From Zingiber officinale (Eukaryota > Streptophyta > Magnoliopsida > Zingiberales > Zingiberaceae): a DNA stretch of 64,000 nucleotides. The notes below the pieces were generated by a model. The model ran no database searches. It was not told the origin of the DNA and saw only the letters and a program-made list of their open reading frames with translations. The position numbers and the translations under genes were made by a program. The stretch spans positions 1 to 64,000 of the forward strand of contig NW_024589882.1 in NCBI RefSeq assembly GCF_018446385.1. The letters are read 5' to 3'. Shown here in pieces: positions 1-12,365 of the stretch (positions within the stretch are counted from its first letter, which is position 1; every line of letters begins with the position of its first letter).

Positions 1-149
1 AAAATGTTAGAAATATTTTATAAAGATGTTAGGAATACTTTATGACATGTCCTTTATTAAGAAAATTTTAAAAAACATGATAATATTTTGAAATGCATAT
101 ATAATACAATAATGACACTATAAAAAGATCTTTATTTACAGATGGACAT

Positions 150-262
150 GTCCTCTCGGATGGATCTAGAGGTTAGCGCATGAGGTGTTATTATAATGAG
201 GTCTGGGGTTCCAATTTCGATAAAGCTTTGTCACAATATTTAGACACGTTTTTTATAACAAT
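150..262 (+). repeat. possible tRNA-derived SINE head
   Basis: The segment reads like the head of a tRNA-derived SINE. An A-box-like TTAGCGCATGAGG lies near 173-185 and a degenerate B-box-like GGTTCCAATTT near 208-218, at the spacing expected of an internal Pol III promoter. I cannot see a clear tail or target duplication, so this could be chance. Nothing else recognisable lies between 1 and 567; that stretch is AT-rich and shows no gene. Confidence 0.3.
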
Positions 263-567
263 TTGTTTTCACTATTTTCTCTTAAATTGATTACATACTT
301 AAGCGTTGGAAGATGAATATCGATCATCTCTTCTACCCCAAGTTAGGATATCATGAAGTTTTCATTCAGTCACAGAAATGGAATTTCTGAATAGCGTCTT
401 AAAACTGCCATTTTAATTAAAAACTAAATTTCGCTATATATTTTTAATGAGCTTCTAGAGCATAACGCCAGGCTTAATTGAGCTATAAATATAGACACAC
501 ACGCTGCACTTATCCCACCAAATTGGAGTTCAGATTTAAGTTTTATTGATCGCAAACAAGAGCGGAA

Positions 568-2795
568 ATGGCAACTGGTCAAGTTATGTCTATTTGCGCT
601 CCCATGATTTCCATCCTCCCCCACCGCCCGATGATCGTTGCTGCCGTCGAGCAGCGTGGCCGACGGACGTTCAGGCGAACTCTGCACGTCCGATCATGCA
701 GTGGCACTAGTCATGTGGCTCCCTTGCGGCGGTCGGGGAATTATCACCCAAGCCTATGGACGGACAAGAGTGTGCAATCCCTCACGAGCACCTCCACAGT
801 ATGCGAGTGTAGTCGTTGTCGGTCGATCGTCGAAATTTTCTGTGTAACCTTGTTTTGTTTTCCGCAGTTGCAAAAAGAAGAGGAACGTGAGAGAATAAAT
901 GTACTGAAGGAACAAACTAGAAGCTGATACGCGAGAAGCAGCAGAGCAACTTCAACTGATCGACCACTCCCTGTAAACAGCTCTGTTATGTGGCTTACCA
1001 CTTCAAAGATTTAGATTGCAAACGTTTTAAGTCGTCTTCATGCTTCTTTAGACTATGTGAGCTCGAGCTGAAGGACGATCTCATGCCACATCGCTGCTCT
1101 TCAGGCTCCTGAGAACGAATGGCTTCTCTGTTTCACAAGGTAATTAATCAATGATCACTAATTAATCTATCGCTTCACAGTTCTGATCATGCATGTTTGT
1201 TGCTGTATGCAAAATTAATTACTTAGATTTGTTCGAGATTTAGAGACAAGGGAAACTGAAGCTCACTGTGAGAATCAGATCAGAGGGCTTCTGAGTCTGT
1301 ACGAAGCTTCATCTCGAAAAGGAAGGAGAGACTTGCTGAAGGAAGCCATGATTTCGCAACAGCAGCTGAAAGCGATTCCTGAGGAGGGATTTGTTCCCAG
1401 ACTGGCGGTCCAGAGAGCAGGTGGCCCATGCGGCAGCTTCCACTGAATTGGCGGCTGGAGAGAGTGCAGCAAGGTGGTTCATTGAAGCATGCCGTGCGAC
1501 GACACTATCAACCCTCTCCTCCTGGAGTTTGCTAAGCTCGACTTCAATATGGTTTAGGATGCGTACAAGAGTGAACTCAAAGAGCTCTCCAGGTAAATTA
1601 ACTGCATCTAATTAATCAAACTTTCGATGTTTTTATAATAACAATTTCAAAGTTTAATTACTTTTTAAATGCAGATGGTGGTCCGGGCTCGGGCTTTCAG
1701 AGAAGCTGCCATTTTTAGAGACAGATTACTTGAAAACTATCTGTGGACACTTGGTTTCACTTATGAACCAGAAAGTTAAGATGCAGAATGATCCAAGCAA
1801 AGTCCATCTGCTTGATTGCATTGATTGATGATATTTATGATGTCATCGACAGGTGACAGCAGCACATTCACCATCATCGTCAAGTCATGTATATATGTTT
1901 TATCACGAGTATCGATCTAAGATCGAGTGAGTTTTGTTGCAGATGGGACTTAACTGCCATGGACAAGCTTCCAGAGTACATGAAACTATGTTTCTTTGCA
2001 CTCTTCAACATGGTGCACGAAGAAGGCTACTGGGTGATGAAGGAGAAAGGCTTGGACATTGTGCCTGGCTTAAAGAAAGAAGTAAATTAAATTATAAATA
2101 CTATTTCAATTTTCTTCGTTTTGCTTCTTTGTTATTAATCAATTGTTGGTATATTAATTTTCAGTGGGGAAATTATGCAAAGCATACTTTGAGGAAGCAA
2201 AATGGTTCCACCATGGACAAACTCCCAAGCTCCAAGAGTACTTGGAGAATGGTTGGGTATCAATCTCTAATCCGATCATGCTATTTAATGCTTACTGCAT
2301 GGGCAAAGACTTAACTGGAGAGGCCTTGATGTGTTGTATCCACATTACCATGAGATCACACGCTCCAACATACTTTTTCGTCTTTACGATGATATGGGAA
2401 CTTTCACGGTAATTATCTAGATATATATACATTAATTGTATCTAGTCGGAGTAATGAATCTGATTGGAATCAAACAACATTTACTTGACTTACTACAGGA
2501 TGAGATAGAAAGAGGTGATGTGGCGAAATCTATTCAATGCTACATGCACGAGAAAGGTGTCTCAGAGGAAGTGGCACGTGCGAAGATAAGAGAATTGATG
2601 AGGAAATATTGGAGAGAATTGAATGGATCTCTTACTTGGGATTCTCCATTAGAGGGGTACTTCAAGAATATAGCCGCTAACATCCCTCGAACGGCGCAGT
2701 TCTTTTATGATCACGAAGGAGATGGATATGGCAAGGCAGATGGAGAAACTAAGTCTCAGATCATATTGCTATTATTCGAACCTATCCAAATTTAA
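568..2795 (+). pseudogene. terpene synthase (TPS-b, monoterpene synthase type), broken
   Basis: This is the full exon layout of a plastid-type TPS-b terpene cyclase, which converts geranyl diphosphate to a monoterpene. Visible exons are about 568-790, 868-1139, 1227-1592, 1675-1853, 1943-2081, 2165-2408 and 2499-2795, mostly with GT/AG borders. Diagnostic motifs remain: RRSGNYHPSLW (RRx8W, about 748-780), DDIYD (1827-1841), LYDDMGTFTDEIE (NSE/DTE type, split over the last intron) and the C-terminal GDGYGKADGETK. The reading frame is lost at least four times: in exon 2 near TRS/KLIRE and again before HATSLLFRLLRTNGFSVSQ, in exon 4 after KLPF, and in exon 6 after GEAL. The dozen or so residues normally between DDIYDV and RWDL are also missing at the exon 4/5 border. 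The start at 568 gives a transit-peptide-like N terminus. The call as a TPS is very secure; inactivity is inferred from the frame breaks. Confidence 0.93.
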
Positions 2796-2908
2796 AATGA
2801 ATTCATATAAATTGTACCCTCGTAGCCAGAGGGATCTATAAAATATTATCGAATTAAATAAATGGAAAGTTATTCTATTGTTATGTATCAACTTTAACAA
2901 ATTTGGTA

Positions 2909-3560
2909 CACTACAAAAAAAAAAAATATAGGTTTATGAGAAAATATAGGTTTCTGAGACGAATTTATAAAAAAAAAATTCACTGTAAAATTTTTTGGGA
3001 TGAATTCTGCGACAAAATTTTTTTCATCCCAAACCTCTTGTTGCCAACTTTGGAACTAATATTTTTTTATTGTAAATTTGGCAACGAATTTGGGAACAAA
3101 ATTGGCGAAGAATAATATATCCGTCCCCAAATTCGTCGTCAAATTTGTAACAAAAACTGTATTCGTCGCAATATTGTATACAATTTTGGAACGAATATTT
3201 ATTTTATTGCAAACTCAGCAATGAATTTAGGATGAATTCGATGACGAATTATTTTTTTTTTTTGCCAAGTTTGTCCCTAATTTGGCGATAAAATTTGGCA
3301 ATGAATTAGATTTTCGTTGCCAAATTCGTCGCTAATGTTCATCAAATATTATTCTTGTTGCAAAATTTGCGACGAATTTGGCAACGAAAATACTAATTTA
3401 ATTTGCAACAAATAAATTTTTCGTCCCATGGATTCGTCCCAGATTCGGCAACGAAATTGGAATGAAAATGGATTTGTTGCGAAATTATCGATATACAGTA
3501 TTTATGATAAATTAGCGACACATTATTTTCGTTGGCAAATTCATCCCTAAATTAAAAAAA
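2909..3560. repeat. CACTA-like terminus with subterminal repeats
   Basis: The block opens with CACTACAAAAAAAAAAAA at 2909 and then carries many short direct and inverted copies of a motif of the type GACGAATTTGG / CCAAATTCGTC. This is the arrangement of a plant CACTA (En/Spm) end with transposase-binding subterminal repeats. No matching TTTTGTAGTG end is visible nearby, so this is one end only, or a decayed non-autonomous copy. It differs in sequence from the two CACTA elements further right. Confidence 0.5.
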
Positions 3561-3597
3561 ATTCCAGAAACAATTTATTTTTACAATTCAATCAATA

Positions 3598-3611
3598 CAC
3601 ACACACACACA

Positions 3612-3671
<60 letters not shown>
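3598..3671. repeat. (AC)n/(AT)n microsatellite
   Basis: A dinucleotide run of AC with one AG interruption passes directly into an AT run. It lies at the inner edge of the CACTA-like repeat block. Confidence 0.95.
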
Positions 3672-4542
3672 GATATAGATATAACAAATTCAAATAACAT
3701 ATTATATACATTCAACAAATCCTAATTAACATTATCACATCCTATTTCACATACATCTATTAATAATTGAAATCAAATCATAATACAACAAATTCAAAGG
3801 TCTCAACAAGTTATACAATATGATAAACTTGAAGCTAGTAAGAACCATCCATTTCATAGCAATGATAAATTAAATTATAAGAAGTACCTTGAAGCTAACT
3901 ACAAGTATCCTAAATATGATACAACCAATTTTACCACATCAAATTGTTATGATACAACCTATTTCACCATATCAAACAATAGCTACAAATATCCTCTTTT
4001 CATCTGACATGGAGAGCATGAGATGCATTCTTAAAATTTCTATCATATGAAAATGTCTCAAATGAAGAAAACACAAACTAGTCAAGATAAATTAGTTGAT
4101 ACTAGTCTTTTAGTACTTATGATTACTTGGTTGCTAGACAAACTCTAATCATAATTCGGAATTTGAACTAATAATGCGGTAGTAGCAAATTTCAACAAAT
4201 TTATAAAAAGAATGATACCCTTATTTAACTTTTCAAATGCAACTGATAAAAAATAAATAAATAAAATTAAAAGTATAACATGTTCAACTAAGTGTTACTT
4301 AGTACTTACCTTTCTCCGATATATATTTCGCCTCACCAACTCTGTTACAAATAAATTAACAATATTAATTAAAATAAAAATTAGAAAAGTTAACAAGTCA
4401 TGGATTAATGTTTAAACACTAATTATGAGACAAATAATCATCATACATAATTAAAATCATGAACAACCATCACCACCATCATCATCGCCACCATCATCAT
4501 CATTGTCATGAAGGAATTTGACATCACCATCATCATCGTTAT
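3672..4542. other. AT-rich intergenic, no gene seen
   Basis: No coding segment is recognisable. A CAT/ATC trinucleotide-rich tract lies at about 4465-4540. The stretch may be the inside of the non-autonomous CACTA-like element that starts at 2909, but no second terminus confirms this. Confidence 0.6.
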
Positions 4543-5087
4543 TGTAATGCGGCCAGGCTGGCCCCACCTGAACCGAACTGGCACGCCACCGAATTGCCCA
4601 TCGGGTTAACGACTAGCTCCACAAACCACCGAAGGTCCTTTCACGTACTTTTCCTCACTCGCACGCACCCTGGAAAACTTCCCAGGAGATCACCCATCAT
4701 CAAATTTCTCCAAGCCAAGCACGCTTAACTTTGGAGTTCTTAAGTTTGGACTTCCGAAAAAGAAGCTGCACCTTGGTGATATGGATAGTACCATCTAACC
4801 TTTTAAGTCATACTTAACCAGAATCTCAGAACCGGGGTATTACAATCACCCCCACTTAAAGACACAACGTCCTCGTCGTGTAACCACGAATCACACCACA
4901 GACAAATCCCAGAATCTCCTCGCTAGGTGGTGCCCTGGGTGCTCTTGCCACAAGCGCACTCATGGTCGCAAGGTCACTCTGATACCATCTATAACGCCCC
5001 GGCCCGGGCGGGCCCCACCCAGACCGAACCGGGAACACCACCAGAATTACCCATTGGGTTGATTACTAGCTCCACAGATCACCTTAG
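4543..5087 (-). mobile_element. TRIM-like miniature LTR retroelement, incomplete
   Basis: Left LTR is 4543-4844, starting TGTAATGCGGCC and ending TATTACA. It is followed by a polypurine-type tract (ATCACCCCCAC on this strand), an inner part of only about 145 bp, and a primer-binding site complementary to initiator tRNA-Met (4976-4987, ACTCTGATACCA on this strand). A second diverged LTR begins at 4990 and is cut at 5087, where the copia LTR starts. Orientation is minus. There is no coding capacity, as expected of a TRIM. The two LTRs differ visibly, so the copy looks old. Confidence 0.6.
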
Positions 5088-7671
5088 TGTTAGAGTGTAT
5101 AATAAAAGTCTAGCCTTTTATAAACATTTTATTTTGAAATAAAGAATCACATTGGTCAAATGTCTATATTTATATGTTAAGTGTAGTTGTTCAATTAATT
5201 TATACTGTAGATAACATGGTGAGTGGTGTTACACACAGAAAATCATGTTATCAGTTCTTTATAAATTATAAACAGTAGCTTATGACTAAGATGGATAGGA
5301 ACAAACCATTGGAATAGTCGTAGTGTAATTTGGTATTAGTTTATCTTAACTATAAAATTACACTAGTACATTCTGAGTATATTGAGCAGAACCATTTAAG
5401 GTAAGTTCTTTTTATACTGACTTAATAAAAGAACAAGACCTTTGTTATTATTGAAGTGTGTTCTCTTAATCATGATATAATAACAAGCACATATACTTAA
5501 TATTCATTTATTTAATTTATCTAAGGGTGTGATTTAGTTCGATAAATCATTAGGCCCGATAAGTTGGGAATGATATTATTTATATGGTGTGTTGTTGATT
5601 ATAAAATGAATCTGTGTCCTAGTAATCTAGGTTGATGATGTCCCCAAGATGAGCTCATAAGGATTGTCATGTAAACCCTGCAAGTGGACTTAGTCCGACA
5701 TGATAATGAAGTTGAGTGGTACTACTCTTGGAGCTATATATTAATTAAGTGAGTTGTCAGTAACTCATTTAATTAATGGACATTCTATATCTTAAACACA
5801 GGGAGAGTAACACACTCATAATAAGAAGGATCCCAAAATATAATTTGGGATTGGTGCGGTAGTTCAATAATAATTCTCTAGTGGTATGAATTATTATTGA
5901 TGAAATTAGGTTGGGTGTTCGGGGCGAACACGGAAAGCTTAATTTTATCGGGAGACCAAAATCAATTCCACTGCTCGGCCCCTATCGTAGCCTCTTATTT
6001 ATAAAGTGTTATACCCACCTATACCCACCTTCTTATCCAACCTTAGGTGGTCGGCCAAGCCAAGCTTGGGCCAGCCAAAGCCAAAAGGTTGAGCTATTGT
6101 AGTAGCCGGCCAATGCTTGGAGCTCAAGCTGGGTGGGCCGACCACAAGAGAATAAAAGGATTTTATTTTTAAAAATCTTTTCTTATGTGGATATCATGGT
6201 TTTAAAAGAAAGTTTAAAATTTAAATCTTTCCTTTTATAGCTTTCTACAAAAGATTAAGTGAAAGGTTTGATATTTTTCCTTATTTGTAGTTAAAAGGAA
6301 GATCTTAATTTTTGATAAACTTTCCTTTTTTGTAACCATCTTCATGATTTAAAAGACAGTTTTAAAATTAAATCTTTCCTATTATAGTTTCTACAAAAGA
6401 TTAATAAGAGATTTGATATCTTTCCTTATTTGTAGATTGAGAGGAAGATTTTAATTTTAGAGAAAGCTTTCCTTTTTGGAAATCATCCACATGTTTTAAT
6501 AGAGAGATTTTAATTTATAAAATTTTCTTTTATAACCAACCATGAAGGGAAAATTAATAGAGAAATTTTTATTTTTAAAAATTTTCAAAAACAAATAAGG
6601 AAGTTTTAAATTTGTGTTTAAAACTTGCCTTATTTGGAGCATGTGAAGGGGCCGGCCATGATAAGGGTTAAAAGGAATTTTTAATTAAAATTTTCTTATT
6701 AACCAATGGCAAGAAAAATAAGGGAATATTAATTTCCTTATTTGCCAAGACCAAGTAATATAAAGAGAGGGAAGAGGTGCCTCACCTCATAACACATATC
6801 TTCTATTTTCCTCTCTCTTTTCATCCTTGGTGGTGGCCGACCCTATCATCTCTTCCTCTCTTCTTCTAGTGGATGAACCTATCATCCTCTTGGAGCTTGT
6901 TTTGGTGGTCGGATTTGCTTGGTGAAGAAGGAGAGAAAGAATGCTTTGTTTCCTAGTTTTCCTTGGAGCTTGGTTGGTGGCCGAGACTTGCTATCTCTTG
7001 GAGAAGGTTGCTTGGCCGAAACTTGGATGAAGGAAGAAGGAGGCTTGGTGGGTTCTCATTTCGGTAGATCATTACCTACACAACATTTGAGATAAGAAGA
7101 GGAATACGATAGAAGATCAAGAGGTTGTTGCTTTCAAAGAAAGGTATAACTAGTAATTATTTTTCGCATCATACTAGTTTTCTTTGTATGAATTCCAAAC
7201 ACAAGAGGCATATGATTCTAGGTTTCGAATTTATGATTCGAGTTTATGTTTCTTTTGTTTGTTTTTTGAATTTGTGATTCGATTGTTCTTTTTGGTTAAA
7301 CTTAGGGTTACTATAAGGAAATTAAATATTAAATTTTTTTAAAAGGCTTTGTCTAGGCGGTGGTGGATGATCCCATACCCAAGAAAGCCTACTACCTCGC
7401 TATGCAGTCCTGGAAGCCAATTTTAGAAATTAATATTTAATTGAATTTGTAACATGGGTGGATTTGGATCAATAATGTTAAGTATCGTTTGCGATCCAAG
7501 TCTAAACCACTAAGAGCAGATAAGTTAAATTTGGAATCAATAATGTTAAGTTCCATTTGTAATTCTTAATTTAATTTCTAAAGAATACAATAGGTTGTTA
7601 GTAAAGGTTCAGGACTTGTACAAAATTTTTGTATAGGGAAACCAATATGATATTTCGCATAGCAACTAACA
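5088..7671 (+). repeat. 5' LTR of copia element A
   Basis: The LTR runs from TGTTAGAGTGTATA to GCAACTAACA, about 2.58 kb, and is followed directly by the primer-binding site. It belongs to the same family as the LTRs of B, C and D but is a diverged subtype (TGTTAGAG rather than TGTTGGAG). The long LTR has no coding content. Confidence 0.85.
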
Positions 7672-10600
7672 ATTGGTATCAGAGCTAGGATTTGCCTCTG
7701 TGTGTTTTGGTTTTCAGTTTAATTATGCACATGTCATACATAATTTAGGCAGGATAATAGTAGGATGTGCTAACTTTGTGGTTGCAGACTTCAACTATTA
7801 TGGCTTATAGATATTTTGTGTGATTGGACCCTTGGACATGTCAAGGGAATTTTATTGTGTGTGCATGATTGTAATATTAAATACAGCAGAGTTGTATTAG
7901 TTATTAGGATTTTATATTTTTGTTTCGATCTAGATTACTGTACATTCCTTTGTGGAATATAGGATCGTATATGTAAAATTCTATTTTTGTTACGGATTGT
8001 ATCCTTGCGAGTGGTATTATTTGTGCACCAGATGCGTAGCGGAAAAGAAGCAAGATAGATGCGACTAAACCCCATGGCGGTGGCTAAAGATGGCAGCAGC
8101 TAGGGTTGTCAATACCTGAGGACAGTGACGGAAAAGGCCATAATAGTTGGAAAATTAATTTCCATATTTATTGCTTTTATTTACTGTGATGTGTGTGTGC
8201 ATAGTTTAAAATTCCTCACCTTAAATAACTAAGTGGTAGAGGGATTAGTAAATAAATTCCACGGTCTCCATTACTGGTTTGTAAGTGATGCGATAAACTT
8301 GCGTGTTAGCTCTGAGTGCCTCCCTCCCCATCGGATGAGTTTGTTTGCAGATTACTAGATCAAACTTCCTTTATGGATGATTATAGGAAATTATTTAGGA
8401 GCGTGTGATCTTCTCCATCTGAAGGGGCACAATCCTATTTAATGAACTAAGTATCAAGTAATGGTATATACTTAGGCACAATTAATTGTATCCTCCCCAT
8501 CGGAGTCACTGCTATTATTTGTGCAATCGAAGGAAAAACCAACTATTAATTTTATTTGTCATAAAGATAGGTTGACAAGAATAAAATTAATGGGTAAAAC
8601 CTCCTCTTACAAATGTTTGATTTTGTATATATCCACACTATCGTGGCATGCAAAATTCACGGTGTTTGAGGTGTTGGTAAATTTAAATAATATTATTTGA
8701 GGAATCAATATTATTCTAAATTTAGAGTCATGACCAAAGTTTATTTTGTGATTCTTAGGATGACTTTCAACCCATTGGCCATTATACTGAAAGAGAACAA
8801 ACTTACTGGTCCAAACTACATAGATTGGAAAAAAAACTTGGACATTATCCTAACTGCTGAAGGCTATAAGTTTGTACTGTTAGAGATCTGCACTGATGCA
8901 CCTAATAGTGATTCTAGTGAAGAGGAGATTGAATATCATAAGAAATGGGTCAAGGCAGATGAAATGGCGCAGAGTTACACTTGGTTTTTATATCAAATGT
9001 GCTGCAACATCAGCATCGAGACTTACCAATAGCTTATGATATAATGAATAATCTCAAGGAACTCTTTAGACACCGTAATCAGGTTGCTAAGCAAGAGGCA
9101 ATGAGAAAATTAATGACAACCACCATGATAGAGGGTACACCCGTAGGATCATATCCTAAAGACGATGGCTTATTTAAATGAAATACAAATCCTTGAGCTG
9201 AAATCGATGGGGAAACCCGGTCGATATTATTCTCCATACGCTATCCAAGTTTTAAGCGATTCCTGAACTATAATATGAATAAGAGGATGTATTAATGCAA
9301 AACTACTGCGAACTTCAGCAACATAAGGTTATTTTATCATAATTCTCAAATTACTTTGCTAAAAATGTTTCAACTTCTAAGTCAAAAGGCAAGAAGAAGA
9401 AGAAACAAGCTCAACAAAGAAGGTGAAAAAATCTCTAGGTACCGGACCTAAAGCTGGAGGAGAAGCCAAAGGGCAAGTGCTTCATCTGCAAGCAGTATGG
9501 ACATTGGAAGGCAGATCCTCAGGAGAGAGAACAATAAAGGTATATCTTATTCTCTAGTAGTTGAAACATGTTTAGCGGTATTATCTACCAGACCTGGTGT
9601 GTAGACACAGAGCCAACGATCATGTCTGCAATACATTGTAGGGTTCGAGGAAACCCGTCGACTATATGAGAGAGAGATAACCATCTACATGGAAATGCTA
9701 CGAAAGTGGAGGATGTTGCATGGGAGACGCCTACTTATCATTTGATAGGAATAGAATTTTGATTTTGAGAAATTATCTTTATGTACTAACTTTTAGAAAG
9801 AATTTAATTTCAGTTTCTAAATTATTTTTGGATGGACATACTATTTCTTTTGATGACAAAGTGGTTGTCAAGAAAAATAGAGTTATTATCTGTTCTAGTA
9901 CATTAGTAGACAATTTGTATACTCTAAATCCAATTTTCTCACAAAGCAACAAATGGAAATTATTAACACATCTTCTAATTCTAATAAGAGAAAGGAACCT
10001 TCGAAAATGAACCAAACATATCTTTAGCATTTAAGGCTTGGTCACATTAACTTGAGTAGGATTCAAAGGCTTATAGCCGATAGACTCTTGGGTTCATTTG
10101 TGTTGGAAAACTTTCCAACTTGCGAATCTTGCTTGGAAGGAAAAATGACCAAGAGACCTTTTAAGACCAAGGGGTATAGAGCCAAAGATTTGTTAGAACT
10201 GGTTCATTTTGATTTGTGTGGTCCTATGTCTATCCAGGCAAGAGGTGGTTTCGAATATTTTGTCTCTTTTATAGATGACTATTCGAGATATGGGTACATT
10301 TACTTGATGCGCCACAAGTCTGAATGCTTTGATAAGTTCAAAGAGTATAAGGTTGATGTGGAGAAATGTCATGGTAAAAGTATCAAGATACTACGGTCTG
10401 ATCGTGGTGGCGAATACCTCTTTGGAGAGTTTAGGAATTACTTATCAGATGCCAGGATTCAATCCCAATTATCTGCACCTGGTACACCCCAACAGAACGA
10501 TGTGGAATAAAGGAATATAACTCTTATGGGAATGGTTAGATCAATGATGAGTTATTCAGAATTACCAAATTCATTTTGGGGATATGCCTTGGAAACGGCA

Positions 10601-12365
10601 GCACACATTCTAAACTTGGTACATTCTAAATCAGTATCTTCTACTCCCACAGAATTGTGGAATGGGCGTAAGCCTAGTCTAAGACACATTCGGATTTGGG
10701 GTAGTCCAACACATGTGTTGAAGGGAGAACCACCGACAAGTTGGAACCATGAAAGAAGTTTGTCTGTTTGTTGGATATTCCAAAGAAATGAAAGGTGGTT
10801 TATTTTATAATCCTAAAAATCGAAGATCATTGTTAACACCAATTCTCAATTTTAGAAGAAGATTACATAATGGACCACAAGTCCATGAGTAAAATTATTC
10901 TAGAAGAAATAAGAGAGGTCACGCCTGACTTAGTACCAACAGTACAAGATGAAATATCACAAGATAACGCAACACCTAACACAAATGATACACAACCTCA
11001 GACAGTACCTCGTCGTAGTGGGAGGATTGTGAGGCAACCAGAAAGATTCATGTTTTTGGGAGAGTCATCGGACTTGATCCCAGGTAAACATGAACTTGAT
11101 CCCAGTACATATGACGAAACACTCCAAGATAAAGATGCAGCATCTTGGCAAAAAGCAATGAATTCAGAAATAAAATCTATGTATTCTAATAAGGTCTGGA
11201 GCTTGTAGAACCATCAAATAGTGTAAAAGCTATTGGATGTAAGTGGATCTACAAAAGGAAAAGAGGGACGGATGGGAAGGTGGAAACCTTCAAAGCAAGG
11301 CTTGTTATGAAAGGGTACACTCAGAAAGAGGGAATTGATTATGAGGAAACTTTTTCGCCGGTAGCCATGCTTAAGTCTATCCGGATTCTTTTATCTATTG
11401 CTGCTCATATGGATTATGAGGTTTGGCAAATAGATGTCAAGATAGCTTTCCTTAATGGAATCTTGAAAAAAGCATCCATATGAAGCAACCAGAGGGGTTC
11501 ATTGAAAAAGACAAAGAGCATCTAGTATGCAAGCTAAAACGGTCTATTTATGGATTGAAGCAAACTTCAAGGTCTTGAAACATCCGGTTTAATGAAGTAA
11601 TCCGATCGTTTGGATTTACCCAAAGGTCCGGATGAGTCTTATGTATACAAGAAGTGTGATGGAAATGTGGTGGTATTTTTTGTACTATTTGTAGATGACA
11701 TTTTGTTAGTTGGAAATATATCAAGGTGTTGTCGGAAATAAGGGTATGGTTGTCCAAGCAATTTGATATAAAGAACTTGGGAGAATGTGCACATATTCTA
11801 GGGATCAAAGTAATAAGGGATCGTAAGAAAAGAATATTGTGCTTACCCCAAGCTTCATATATCGATACAATCCTAGCTCGTTTTAGCATGCAAGACTCCA
11901 AGAAAGGTTTTCTACCTTTTAGGTATGGAGTAGCTTTATCTAAAGAGATGTCTCCGAAGACATCAAAGGAGATAGAGAACATGAAGACAGTTCCTTATAC
12001 TTCGGTTGTCGGAAGCCTAATGTATGCAATGCTATGTACGAGACCAGATATTTGTTTTGTCGTGGGTATGGTTAGCAGATATCAAAGTAACCTTGGACAG
12101 GGACATTGGACTGTTGTAAAGCATATCTTAAAGTACTTGAGAAGGACTAGAGATTATATGCTGGTTTACCAAGAAGATGATTTGCTCCCTATAGGTTACA
12201 CGGATTCTGACTTCCAATCAGATAGGGACAATAGTAAGTCTACGTCAGGCTATGTGTTTACTTTAGGAGGTGGAGCTATTGCATGGAGGAGTGTTAAGAA
12301 GAAATGTGTTTCGACTCAACCATGGAAGTGAGTATATGGCAGCCTCTGAGCATCAAAAGGAATGT
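5088..12365 (+). mobile_element. Ty1/copia element A, broken
   Basis: This is a fossil copia copy with 5' LTR 5088-7671, a tRNA-Met-type primer-binding site TGGTATCAGAGC at 7674-7685, a leader of about 1 kb, gag from about 8763, then integrase (about 9720-10800), reverse transcriptase (11280-12000) and RNase H (to about 12345). Family features include the GAG-pre-integrase block, the DDE integrase and YVDD-class reverse-transcriptase neighbourhoods. It is clearly broken, with roughly ten interruptions. It has no 3' LTR in its own orientation; at about 12365 it abuts inverted sequence of copy B. Its insertion point at 5088 cuts the TRIM-like LTR. Confidence 0.9.
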
